Source: Theropithecus gelada (lineage: Eukaryota; Chordata; Mammalia; Primates; Cercopithecidae). From it: a DNA stretch of 64,000 nt. The DNA lies in contig NC_037672.1 of NCBI RefSeq assembly GCF_003255815.1, positions 105,957,420 to 106,021,419 of the forward strand, given 5' to 3'. A model generated the notes under the pieces. It was given only the letters and a program-made list of their open reading frames with translations, was not told the origin of the DNA and searched no databases. The translations under genes and the position numbers were made by a program. Shown here in pieces: positions 1 through 11,167 of the stretch (position 1 is its first letter; every line of letters starts with the position of its first letter).

Positions 1-140
1 TAAGGAAGAACACATTCCAATGACAGCAGATTTCTCATCACAAACCATGGAAAACAGAAGGAACAAAAGGAAAACCATTTCACAGATGAGGAGAAACTAA
101 GAGAATTTGTCACCAACAGACCTACTTTAAAGGAGCTTCG

Positions 141-664
141 CTCTTCCCTTTTGCGGCCATCACCGAAGCGGGAGCGGCCAAAATGAAGTTTAATCCCTTT
201 GTGACTTCCGACCGAAGCAAGAATCGCAAAAGGCATTTCAATGCACCTTCCCACATTCGCAGGAAGATTATGTCTTCCCCTCTTTCCAAAGAGCTGAGAC
301 AGAAGTACAACGTGCGATCCATGCCCATCCGAAAGGAGGATGAAGTTCAGGTTGTACGAGGACACTATAAAGGTCAGCAAATTGGCAAAGTAGTCCAGGT
401 TTACAGGAAGAAGTATGTTATCTACATTGAACGGGTGCAGCGGGAAAAGGCTAATGGCACAACGGTCCACGTAGGCATTCACCCCAGCAAGGTGGTTATC
501 ACTAGGCTAAAACTGGACAAAGACCGCGAAAAGGTCCTTGAACGGAAAGCCAAATCTCGCCAAGTAGGAAAGGAAAAGGGCAAATACAAGGAAGAAACAA
601 ATGAGAAGATGCAGGAATAAAGTAATCTTATATAAAAGCTTTGATTAAAACTTGAAAAAAAAAA
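141..664 (+). pseudogene. RPL26: RPL26 processed pseudogene, ORF intact
   Basis: This is a retrocopy of the mRNA for ribosomal protein uL24 (RPL26), a 60S subunit protein near the exit tunnel that also binds p53 mRNA. It starts in the 5' UTR (pyrimidine-rich CTCTTCCCTT at 141). It has an ATG at 183 and an uninterrupted 145-codon frame to a TAA at 618-620, the family's normal length, with no introns. A short 3' UTR leads into a 10-A tract (655-664). The KOW-type region (about residues 49-82) is preserved. Against human RPL26 recalled from memory I see four changes: D52E, K116E, I118V and I140N. A 7-bp flanking repeat, GAGCTTC (133-139 and 665-671), fits a LINE-made target-site duplication. The host sequence is the end of an old L1 ORF1. 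No promoter is copied, so expression would depend on the surroundings. I call it a pseudogene because of its structure, although the frame would still code. Confidence 0.96.
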
Positions 665-3070
665 GAGCTTCATATAGGAAGTTCTCTAAACAGAAAAATA
701 AGTGATGGAAGAAGGAACCTTGGAATATTAGGAAAGAAGAAAAGCAAAGGTAAAACAAAATATAGGTAATATAATGAAGTTTTCTTCTTTCAACCTTTCT
801 AAATTATGTTCAATAGCTAAAGCAAACAGGATAACACTCTTGACTTGGCTCAAATTGCATGTAAGGGAAATATTTCAGATAAATCTATTATAAATGTTGG
901 ACAGCAAAGGAGCATAAAGGGAGGTAATGGTTTCATACTTCACTCAAACTGGTGACATCAGCAGTAGAATATGAGAAGTGGTGTATATGTAATGTAATAT
1001 CTAGAGAAACCACTAAAAAAGCTACATACAATAATTAAATATAAATATATAAATATGATAATGAATATGAGCACATGCACTGTTACACAAACATACACAC
1101 ACACACACAAGTGGTTCTACTTCTCTTATTGAGCCCAGATATATAGTATAAAGTATATTCTCTAGAATACATTTAAATTAATAGAATTAATATGACAATC
1201 AATTACAGAAAGATAAAAGGAAAATCACCAAACACTTGGAAACCAAAACATAATTTCAGGAATATAAAATGAGATGACCACAACAAATCCTGTAGGCTAC
1301 TATGAATACCTCTACACATAAAAATTTTAAAACTTAAATAAAATGGACCAATTCCTTAAAAAAAACAAAAAAACAAAAAAAAACGCCAAACTACTAGAAC
1401 TCACTCAATATGAAATAGACTCCTTGAATAACCTCTGTTAAGGAAATTGAATTTGTAATTTTAAAACTTCCGAGAAATAAATCTCCAAATCCAGATGGTT
1501 TCACTGGAAAATTCTACCAAGTGTTTAAAGAATGAAGACCAGTTCTAAGCAATTGCTTCCAGAAAATAGAAGAGGAGGGAACACTTCCAAATTCATTTTA
1601 TGAAGCTAGTATTACCCTAATATTACAACCAGACAGAGTCAAAGTAAAGAAAGAGAAAACTATAGACCAATATCATAAATGTAGATGCAAAAGTCCTTAA
1701 CAAAATATTAGCAAATAGAAGTCAGCAATATATTAAAAGAATTATACACAATGACTAAGTGAGGTTTATTCCAAGATACAAGGCATTTGAAATGCAGTAA
1801 TTAAAAAATAAATCATAATCTACCACACTAACAAACTGAGGAAAAGAAATCCCAATTGTATCAATCAGTGCAGAAAAAGTATTTAACAAAATTCAATACC
1901 GCTTCATGATAAATGCTCTCGGACAAATAAGAATAAAGGGGGACTTCCTCAGCTTGATAGAGAATCTATAGACAGCCTACAGCTAACATTATAGTTAATG
2001 GTGAAAGGGTCAATGCTCTTGCCCTAAGATTAGAAACAAAGTAAGGATGTATGCTCATCACTCTTTTTCAATATTGTACTGGAATTTCTAACCAGTGGAA
2101 TAAAGCAAGAAAAGGAAATGAAAGCATATGGATCAGCAAAACTGTCCCTATTTGTAGATGATATGATTGTCACTGTAGAAAATCCCAAGCAATCTGCAAA
2201 CTACCCAGAACTAGTAAATGAGTTAAGCAAGATTGCAGGATAAACACACAAAAAATCCATTATATTTCTATATACTAGTCATCAACACATAGACACCAAA
2301 GTTTAAAATATAATGCCATTTACAATTATACAAAAATATGAAATACTTGGAGGTTAACTCTAAAAAAACATGTACAGGACTTCATGTTGAAAATTACAAA
2401 ATGCTGATGAAAAAATTAATGGTTTAAATAAATTGCAAGACATACTGTATTAATGGTTCACTGGAAGACTCAACATAGTAAAGGCACCAATTTTTCTCAA
2501 ATTAATATACAGGTTAATGCAATTTCTATTAAAATCCCAGCAAGATGTTTTGTAAGTATAAACAAAATTGTTCTAAAATGTATTATGATAAGGCAAAGGA
2601 AATAGAAGAACTAAAACAATTTTGAAGAAGAATATGAAAGGACTCAGTCTAACCTCTTTCAATACTTACTGTATAGCTACAATAAGTGAAATTGGTGTAG
2701 AGGTAATCACATGGATAAATATAACAGAATAGAAAATCCAGAGATAGTGCATATCCAATTGATTTTGGACAAAGGTACAAAAGCAATTCAGTGGAGGAAG
2801 GGCAATCTCTTCAACAAATGAAGCTGGGGCAATTGGACATTCATAGGCAAAGAATAAAAAAGCCTCAGCCTGTCTCACACCTAAGACAGAAATTAATAAC
2901 TCAGATGGATCACAGACATAGGTAAAACAAAAAGTTATAAAACTTTTAGAACAAAATAGGAGAAAATCTTTAGGCTCTAGCTTCAGGCAGAGTTCTTAAA
3001 CTTGACACTGAAAGCATGACACAGAAAACAAAAACTGATAAATTGGATTTCATTAAAATTCAAAACTTTG

Positions 3071-3432
3071 TGCAGCCATAAAAAATAATGAGATCATGTC
3101 CTTTGCAGGGACATGGAAGAAACTGGAAGCCATCATCCTCTGCAAACTAACACGGGAACAGAAAGCCAGACACTGCATGTTCTCACTCATAAGTGGGAGT
3201 TGAACAATGAGAACACATGGACACATGGAGGGGGACATCACCCACCGGGGCCTGTCAGGGGTTAGGGGGGCAAGGGGAGGGAGAGTATTAGGACAAATAC
3301 CTAATGCATGCAGGGCTTAAAACCTAGATGACGGGTTGATAGGTGCAGCAAACCACCATGGCACATGTGTACCTTTGCAAGAAACCTGCACGTTCTGTAC
3401 ATGTATCCCAGAACTTAAAGTAAAATTTTAAA
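3071..3432 (+). mobile_element. 5'-truncated L1P 3' end
   Basis: This 362-bp fragment carries the last part of L1 ORF2, the G-rich 3' UTR (near 3231-3290) and a short A-rich tail. It is much closer to primate L1P/L1PA consensus than the L1M around it. A near-perfect 15-bp flanking duplication (3055-3070 and 3433-3447, AAAATTCAAAA then CTTTG or TTTG) marks it as an independent insertion into the older L1. Confidence 0.85.
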
Positions 3433-4153
3433 AAAATTCAAAATTTGCTCTACAAAAAAAATTCTGTTAAGAGAGTGAAAAGACAAACTAGAGACTGGGA
3501 GAAAATATTTGCAAACTAGAAAACCAACAAAAGATTACTATCTAAAACATATAATGAACTCTCAAATCCAATCAGAAAATAGTCAAAAGGCATGAGGAGA
3601 TACTTCACTGAGGAGGATGTAAATAGATTTTTATGGTAAAGAAGCACATAAAAAGATGTTCAACATCATATGCCATTAGGAAAATGCAAATTACGACCAC
3701 AATGAGATATCACTACATACCTATTAGAATGCAGAAAATAAAAAATAGTGACAACACCAAATGCCGAGGAGGATGTGGAGTAACTGGATCTCTCATACTG
3801 CTGGTGAGAATGTAAAATAGTGCAACCACTCTGAAAAATGGTCTGGCAGTTTCCTAAAAACCTAAACATGCAATTACCATATGACCCAGCAATTGTACTT
3901 CTGGGCATTTATCCCAGAGAAATGAAAATGTGTTCACCTAAAAACCTTCTTGAATGTGTATAGCAGCTTTGTTTGTAAAATCCCCAAACTATTAAGTTAC
4001 TCAGATGTCCTTCAACAGGTAAATGGTTTAACAAATTGTGGTACATCCATACCATGGAACACCACTTAGCAATAAAAAGGAGCAAACTACTCACAGATAG
4101 AAACACCTGGAAAAATCTCCAGGGAACTATGCTGAATAAAACCAGCCAACGCA

Positions 4154-4456
4154 GGCTGGGCGCGATGGCTCAAGCCTGTAATCCCAGCACTTTGGGAGGC
4201 CCAGCACTTTGGGTGGTCACGAGGTCAGGCAATTGAGACCATCCTGGCTAACACGGCCCCGTCTCTACTAAAAATACAAAACATTAGCCAGGTGTGGTGG
4301 CGGGCGCCTGTAGTCCCAGCTACTCAGGAGGCTGAGGCAGGAGAATGGCTTGAACCCAGGAGGCGGAGCTTGCAGTGAGCCGAGATCCAGCCACTGCATT
4401 CCAGCCTGGGCAACAAAGCGAGACTCCGTCTCAAAACAAAACAAAACAAAAAAACA
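4154..4456 (+). mobile_element. Alu (S/Y type) with internal duplication
   Basis: A full-length Alu starts at GGCTGGGCGCG and has left and right monomers and an A-rich tail with ACAAA units. It is flanked by a perfect 10-bp duplication, CAGCCAACGC (4143-4152 and 4457-4466). The left monomer contains a tandem copy of CCCAGCACTTTGGG (4183-4196 and 4200-4213), not part of the Alu consensus. The right monomer has the late-Alu GGCGGAGCTTGCAGTGAGCC feature. Confidence 0.95.
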
Positions 4457-4830
4457 CAGCCAACGCCAAAATGTTATATATTGTATGGTTCTACATAGAT
4501 GACATGCTTGAAATGATGAAATTATATAAATGGAGAACACAGTGGTTGCTAGGCGTTAATGAGGGGATAGTTGTGGAAGAGAAGTAGATGTATCTTTAAA
4601 AAGGGGCACAGGTTGGATCCTTATGCATGTGAAAATGTTCTATCTCTTATCTGTATTGATGTCAATATCCTGGCTATGATATTATACTGTCGTTTGGCAA
4701 TACGTTACCACTGGGGGAAACAGCGTAAAAGGTACACAGGATCTCTCTGTATTATTTCTTACTATTGCACATGAATCTACAATACCTCAAAGTTTAGTTT
4801 TAAAAAAACATAAAATATCATAAATGCATG

Positions 4831-6160
4831 CAATATAAGCAGCAAAAATTCTGGAGGGCCACATACCCAGCTTTAACGCAGATTACCTCTGCAGAGGTAG
4901 ACAAGTAGCTCTGAAGATTAGGTGAGGTTGACGAGAGGATTCTTTCTTTTCATTTTATTCCCTTACGAATCTTGTCTAAATAAATTTCTTAACATGAGTA
5001 TGTATTACTATTATAATAAAAAGGAAACAAGTTAGTAGGATTTAAAAATAAACCATATTAATTTCTCATTATTTAAACAGGATCTTTTCTGCAATTTCCC
5101 ATGTACAAAAAGTTTCTTGGCAAAACAGCCCTAGTATTTAGTAAATGTATTAAGTCTTTCACAGAAGGAAAATCCTTAACTTAGTCTTTCTAAGGGGAAA
5201 CTCACTCCAAAACCTTTAGCTCATAGGAACTACCCATTATAAAATAAACTTTTATTCTACAAAGTACTTCTCAGATATTTCAACCAATCTCTGACACAAA
5301 GTACCAAAGGTGATTTAATATATGCCAGGGTCCCTTCTCTTTTGTCCACTAATGGGAGGGGAGGGTATAATCTACACACCAAAATTCCCACACTCTTCAG
5401 CGCCAAAGAACAGGTGCCCAGCTGTCCCTGCAAAAACCCTGGCCATTGAGAACACCCCAGTTAAGGAACAGCAAAGGAAGCTGGTGCTATCATTCTGGTC
5501 ACAGGTAACCAAGAGACTGACTGTTCTTCTCATAAGAAACACTGTACCTGCTCCTGCCCTATGCGAGGCCAAGCCCTGTTGGGTATAGGTGATGTGGCCA
5601 AATGCATACAACTTCATTTATCAACGGAAGCTGCATCATATTCTTCTTTACACATTAGACCGCTAAGTACAATTTTCTGTCATGATTCTCCATTCAACTC
5701 ACAGCTTTGGGACAAAATGTGAGGGCAGACTTTGGTTCATTGTTTATGTTCACGGCAATAGGTTTGGGGTTTTCACATCTTCTGAATATCTGTAGGAAAG
5801 TTCAAGTACAAATATTGTTGAGATGCTCAAGAAAACATCTTTAATGAACAGAAACAGACTGTCTCCTATTGAAATTCCTTAAAGCCACAGGTATTTTATT
5901 TTAACATGCTTCTTCCCCACAGATTTGGAATTTGGGAGCTGAATACCCAAGTACAGGCAATGACTAAAAAGCTGACCCTGGGAAATTTGGGCATCATTAA
6001 ATGATACTTTGAATCATGACAATGACATGTCTTAGGCTGTGATGTCATCCTCTTTACCTAGAAGAAATGAGGAACTGGATTAAATCAAGAATACTCTCTG
6101 ATTGGTTTATTCCAACTAACCTCAAATAGTCAAAGTTATCAGTTACTGAGTTTCGACTCT
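4831..6160. other. Unassigned single-copy sequence
   Basis: No gene or repeat is recognised here. Short opposing ORFs at 5322-5617 overlap each other and have no splice context, so they look like chance frames. Base composition is ordinary for primate intergenic DNA. Confidence 0.5.
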
Positions 6161-6164
6161 GTCC

Positions 6165-6345
6165 TGACACTTAACTAGTTCCTAATTTCCCGAACCATGT
6201 AAGGCAAGTGTCATAGGCGGTCTAAAGAGGAAGAAACAGAGACTCAGAAACTTGAGATAACTTGTCCAAGATTACACAAAGGGTAAGGCAAAGTCAGGTT
6301 TGAACCCAGGTCAGCTGCTGCCAGAGCCCACCTTCCTCAGTTCTC
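6165..6345 (-). repeat. MIR SINE
   Basis: The antisense MIR core is visible: AGAAACAGAGACTCAGAAAC, then a CTTGTCCAAGATTACACA-type box, then TTTGAACCCAGGTCAGCTG. It is strongly decayed, as expected for MIR. The next stretch to 6980 holds nothing I recognise. Confidence 0.75.
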
Positions 6346-6984
6346 TGATGCCACCCCTCATACTGACGTAGTAAGCTTTAAGAGGTTTGTGATGATGTCA
6401 ATGATATGTCACCTAGATCCTTCACTCTTTCCTCAGCTAGGAATGTAACCAACCCAAAAATTTCCTGAAGGTGGAAAACCCTGACTACTTTTCACCATTT
6501 TGGTGAACAGCCTTTGGCTATGCTTTACTCACGAAAACATACTCTCCCCAAATCATAGAGCATTTGATCTGAAGAACAGCTCTGTAGAGAATCAGTTTCT
6601 TGGCAGAAATAGGCCTGGTAGAAAAACTTGTAAATCTAATACGATGCTTATCTTGCAAAGTTTTGGTAAGAAACTAAAGTCAGAAAGGTAAATGATACAC
6701 TCAACACCCTGCAGCCAGCTAATGGTGAACAAGATATACACTCAGACACAGCAACCCCAAACACCAAGTGGGACGGTAATTAAATATACTGCTGAGGAAG
6801 TATCCCTGCACAGAATAATGTTCAATGACAACTTCAACCACCAGGTCCTTCCTGATACTTCTGTGCAATATACCTCACTTAATTTGAATACTTTGCTACT
6901 CCTGCTTTACAATTTAGCAAGCCCTTTCTTACACATAGTCTTCGTTGTTACAGTAGACACTGCTATGAACTAGACAGAGGGAAT

Positions 6985-7075
6985 GGTATTTCCTTTCACA
7001 CAAAAGGAAACTGAGGTTCATGAAATTAAGTGATTTACCTGAGATAACAGAGCTAGCAAATAGAACTATGCCCCA
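6985..7075 (-). repeat. MIR SINE fragment
   Basis: The antisense MIR signature AAAAGGAAACTGAGGTTCAT is followed by an ACCTGAGATAACAGAGCTAG box. Ends are unclear. Confidence 0.6.
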
Positions 7076-7189
7076 AATGTATCTCTTTCTGTAATGCTAA
7101 GCGGCAAAGTAGTAATTATTGAGGTTGCCTGTTCTTCCTAATATTTGATTATGAAAACTTCCTAAAATTTATTTAAAATTAACATGTTC

Positions 7190-7700
7190 CTTATCATAGA
7201 AATAATACGTTTATGGTGGAAAATCTAAAAGGTATAATAAGGCAAAATAAAAAGCACATCTGATCTCACTACCGGAAGATATCATCATTGTTAAAATTTT
7301 GTGTAAATTCTTCCAGTCTTTTATCCATGCCTATATATACTAAAATAACACAGCAAAGACAAAATGCAGTTGTGATGTATATGCTCTTTTAAGGTCATTT
7401 CCTCTCCTTAGCATTATACAGCAAACATTTTTCCATGTACTTCAATATACTTTTTTTACACAGTATTCAAAGAGGGCACCATATTCTATTGTGTTACTGT
7501 ATCAGAGCTTTATGCAGTCAATATCCTATTGTAAGGCAATAAGTTGTTTTCAGTTTTTGTACAATTATAAGCATTGCTGTGGTTAACGTCCTTATAGCTA
7601 AACTTTTGCATACATCCATGATAATTTTCTTCAAATAAATTCCCAGAACTAGAATTTGTTGGTCAAAGAGCTTGCAAAATATTAAAGCATTTAAGATATA
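7190..7700 (-). mobile_element. Old L1M fragment
   Basis: This reads as the antisense of the L1M ORF2 end and 3' region. Examples are the stretch like GGTTGTTTTCAGTTTTTG..ATTATAA near 7540 and the AATAAATTCCCAGAACTAGA-type line near 7636. It is AT-rich and strongly decayed. Boundaries are approximate. Confidence 0.6.
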
Positions 7701-7961
7701 TTTGTGCAGTCCAAATTAAAATTTAAGGTTGCATTTGGCATGGGATTTGCTTTAGCAAATTTGTATACCGTCTCTGAGCTTTCACTAATTGCAATGTCTG
7801 TGGACTTTAATGGTAATCTTCTGAGCCAGATGATAAAACATTCACAAGATTGTTCCTATCATTTTACTCTGTAGTGAGTACTTTAAAGAATTCACATTTA
7901 CAGAAGAAGAAAATCAGAACTGAGGTGCACAAAGCTACATTGTGAGATGTGTGAGATGTAC
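7701..7961. other. Unassigned
   Basis: No gene or clear repeat is seen. Confidence 0.4.
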
Positions 7962-8545
7962 TGTTGTGGACAGACCCTAGGTGGCCCCCCCTTTCCCCAT
8001 GATCCCTGCCCTCTACTGTTTATGCCTTTGTGTAATCTCCTCCCCTTGAGTGCAGGTGGGTCCTGGGACTTGATCCTAACCAAAAGAACAGGGCAAAGGT
8101 GATGGGATGTCAAGCGTGTGATTAAGTTATGTCATAGAAGACTCCCTCTTAGCTGACTGGAGCTAGAGACTGTCCTTGTGGGCTTAATGAAGTAAGTGAC
8201 TATATTGGAGAAGCCTGCATGGCTAAGAAATGCAGGCAGCTCTAAGCCCTAAAGGTGGCCTCCAGCTGACAACCAGCAAGAGCTGGGCCCAGAGTCACAC
8301 AGCTACAAGGAATCGGGTTCTACCAATAGCTTTGAGTGAGTCTTGAGGTGGATTTTTCCCCAGTCAAGTCTCTAGATAAAAATGCAGCTTGGTCACACCT
8401 TGATTGCATCCTTTTGATATCCTGAACAAGAACCCAGTTAGGCAGTATCCAGACTCCTGACCCATGGAAACTGCAGATAAATGTATATTGCTTAAATTGG
8501 CTAAATTTGTGGTTATCTGTTATGCACCAACAGATAACGAATCCA
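7962..8545 (+). mobile_element. MLT1-type MaLR LTR
   Basis: An LTR-like block begins TGTTGTGGACAGACCCTAG and ends in GTTATGCACC..CAGATAACGAATCCA, the pattern of MLT1 solo LTRs (non-autonomous ERVL-MaLR). Internal lines such as CTCCTCCCCTTGAGTGCAGG and GACTTGATCCTAACCAAAAG also fit. No internal region or second LTR adjoins it, so it is a solo LTR with no coding capacity. Confidence 0.75.
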
Positions 8546-9120
8546 CCTACCCGCCCTGAAACCAGTGAGCTTGCATGACTTTGACTTTTACCCCTTCAAC
8601 CTATTATCACCCTGTTCTTGCATCCCCTTCAAAGTAGCCCTCCATCCACAAAGTGCAGTATTGTCTATATGGACTGATCCTTGGTGTGTTAACCCTCAGA
8701 TCCATGCCCCATCCTTCCCAGCTGCTCTTCTATACTGGAGGGGGCTGACTCCTGCAGGAGGCATTTCCAGGTTCCTGCTTCCAGTTGAGGGTAGAAGGTG
8801 AAGCCTCTCTCCCTAAGCTCTCTGCCTTTGGTTGTGGCTGCGTATCCTTGATGGCCCCTGCCCCCACAGGACAGGCCTTCTGTGGTTCCACCCTTTGTCA
8901 GGTTGCCTCAGCTCTTGGGAGGAACTTCCAGCTTCTCTCTCTGTTTTTCCAGTCTAGGGATGGTCGTGGTTCCCATTTGTGGCTAATTTCTGATTTACCT
9001 CTCTTTTCTTCTATTTGGCTTTTTCGGTCCTCTGACACCTACGGAACCAATTCTCTGCATTAAATTCCCTTTGCTGTAAGCACTTAAAGTGGTTTCTACT
9101 TTCTATCAAGACACTGGGTG
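8546..9120 (+). repeat. Old LINE-like 3' end, family uncertain
   Basis: The block ends with ATTAAATTCCCTTTGCTGTAA, then AAGTGGTTTCTACTTTCTAT, then GACACTGGGTGATG. This resembles the 3' ends of old L1ME-class elements. The rest is pyrimidine-rich and not diagnostic. Overlapping short ORFs (8565-9063) have no support as genes. Confidence 0.4.
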
Positions 9121-9477
9121 ATGCACACCCCACATCCTGGAGCCTGCACCTCATTCTGTACCAGGAGCAGCAGCATAGTACCTGGGTAATGTCAGTGCCA
9201 ACGGCACTGAGTGTGTTGTATAAACAAATGATTGCTCTCACAGTGTTTTCTGTTTAGGGGTTCTGCCAGGTGTCAGGGAAACAGCAGCCAGTGGAACTGG
9301 GCCCCCATCCTTGGGTGTGCACAATCCGGGGCAGGGAACAGACATATAAACAAATAATTAGATAAATGTGATACCAATTACAAGAGAAGTATATTCAAAG
9401 TAGAATGGGAAAAGAGTTGGAAGAAGGCCCAGGGTGGTGGACGTGGTGATTGGTAGGGCAGAGAAAGAGTGTTCCTA

Positions 9478-9635
9478 ATTAGCTAGGCATGGTGGGGTGA
9501 GCCTGTGGTCCCAGCTACTCAGGAGGCTGAGGTGGGAGGATCATCTGAGCCTGGGAGGTCAAGACTGCAGTGAGCCATGACTGCACCACTTCACGCCAAC
9601 TTGGGTGACAGAGCAAGACCCCATGTGAAAAAAGA
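9478..9635 (+). mobile_element. 5'-truncated Alu (right monomer only)
   Basis: Only the right arm is present: AGCTAGGCATGGTGG, then CCCAGCTACTCAGGAGGCTG, then the GAGCAAGACCCC end and a short A tract. A perfect 10-bp duplication, AGTGTTCCTA (9468-9477 and 9636-9645), flanks it, so it inserted already truncated. It is old (J/S-like). Confidence 0.88.
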
Positions 9636-9645
9636 AGTGTTCCTA

Positions 9646-10030
9646 TCAGAGGAAACAGCCTGTGCAAAAGCATGGTGTCCTGGAAGAGCATAGTAGGTTC
9701 TGTTATAAGTGAGAGTAGTCACAGTGAGGTTTGTTTTCACTCGGCAACAAATTCATCTCAAAAATATCACGTAGAATTCTACCAGTCTACATGTACAGGT
9801 CAGGGCACTTTTCAGCTCCTGTCTCATTTTGCCAACCCATGGCTTTTTTTCCGTTCTTCATACCCTTCTTGCTAAAATATTTTCAGGATTAAAGCTCAAC
9901 TGAATGACAGCCCCTCTGGCACTCAGCAGCCTCTCCTGGAGAGGTCTCTAAAGGCTGCAAGGGCAGGCAGTATGATAGGGTAGAAATAGAGCAGAGAGCA
10001 TGGCCACGCCATGCGCTAACAAGATGAACT
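9646..10030. other. Unassigned
   Basis: No gene or clear repeat is recognised. It contains a 67-codon open frame (9672-9875) with no codon or homology support. Confidence 0.4.
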
Positions 10031-10034
10031 TGGG

Positions 10035-10150
10035 TAGACAGCCAGGTCCATCACTTATTAGCTGTGTGATTTTGGGCAAATTGCTTTACCTGTCTAGGCT
10101 CCTTTTGTATGGATATAATACCTACCCGGGGAACAGAGGAAATATCTTGT
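10035..10150 (+). repeat. MIR SINE
   Basis: The MIR core is visible as CACTTATTAGCTGTGTGATT, then TTGGGCAAATTGC, then an ATAATACCTACC end. Confidence 0.75.
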
Positions 10151-10169
10151 AAAGCATATTTTTACCCCT

Positions 10170-10335
10170 GACTAAGTGCTAAGCACTATGCTAGAGTTTA
10201 TTATTCATTATCTCACTTAATCCTTAAATAAGTCTATAAATGGGTGACTACTATTAGTTTCAATTTAGAGATTTTAAACATTGAGGCTCAGAGGGTTTAA
10301 GCAACGTGTCCAAAGTCACACAGCAATTGATGGGC
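10170..10335 (-). repeat. MIR SINE
   Basis: Antisense MIR: an ATTGAGGCTCAGAGGGTTTA box followed by a GTCCAAAGTCACACAGC box. Together with the preceding + strand MIR this is an inverted pair of independent insertions. Confidence 0.7.
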
Positions 10336-11165
10336 AGAAACTTGAAAGTCCGTGCCCCTATTGTTACTTGTATACTGCCCCATGGCAAAGCATCAGGCCT
10401 GGTGTGAGGCTTGAATTAGCAGCTCAATAAATTTATGTTCTCTCCCTTCCCACTTTCGGAGACAAGGAAGATGAGTTACTTTCTCCAGATCTGCTAGCAC
10501 TATCCAGAAGCTCTAGCAACAGAAAACAAGGATATCAAAGAGCAAGCTACCAACTAGATTATCTGCCACCAAGTTCTGAGCTTTGGAGATGAGTGTTTTT
10601 AGGGTACGAGGTGAGTACCAAAACTTCTGAAGCCAAAAGAAAGCCAAAGAATCCCAGTTCCTCAGCAAACTCACACCCCCATTAAAGACAAAGGTGGGAA
10701 ACAGTAACTCACTGTGCAACACCATTTTATGAAATTCTCATCCCAGGAGAAGGAATTTATTATGTATATTTTGTAGATGTTGACCTGAGGGCTTAACTAA
10801 CTTGTTCATGTCACTGGGAAGTGTCAAAACTGAGCTTGGGGACCCAGAGTGAGGGAAGGTAGGGTCCTGGGCTCCTCTGCAGTTGTCATTATCATCTTCT
10901 GCTTCCCTCACTCTCTGAACTCCTGCAAGTAAGACCTGTGTTCAGCAGTGCAGCCCGAGGGACCGGCGGGCCTGGCTAGAATCCCAATGAAGTGTCCTTA
11001 ACTTCAAACCCTTCCCCGAGGGCTCAGGGTGTGGTGCTTTGGCAGCCTTTCTTTCTTCCTGCACTAGGATTTAGCTCTCAGAGAAAGGAATAGGGGGAGG
11101 GGACACAGCCAGCTGCATGAGGATCAAAGAGGTAAGGGCCCAGCCTGTCTGCACAAGTGCTTGTC
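10336..11165. other. Unassigned single-copy sequence
   Basis: No gene or repeat is recognised. The - strand frame at 10513-10725 is short and unsupported. Confidence 0.45.
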
Positions 11166-11167
11166 GG

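Larger units (their letters stand above)
1..4830 (+). mobile_element. Old L1 (L1M/HAL1-like), interrupted
   Basis: The left end (1-140, resuming at 665-720) reads as the C-terminal part of L1 ORF1, including a decayed RPTLKE-type motif. It is followed by an AT-rich linker (720-1190). Reverse-transcriptase-type ORF2 sequence runs from about 1330 to 3070 and 3448 to 4142, with recognisable stretches such as the decayed FVDDMI-type box near 2150. An L1M-like 3' UTR follows at 4467-4830. Most of the endonuclease region seems missing. Three later insertions sit in it: an RPL26 retrocopy (141-664), a short L1P (3071-3432) and an Alu (4154-4456). Stops and indels are everywhere, so no protein is expected. 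Outer boundaries are approximate and the left end runs off the window. Confidence 0.8.

Noticed and set aside
4268..4540. 90-codon - strand frame with RSRFVAQAGMQWLDLGSL-type peptide
   Set aside because: This is the usual antisense translation of an Alu. The same applies to frames at 53069-53342, 55986-56198 and 46990-47193.
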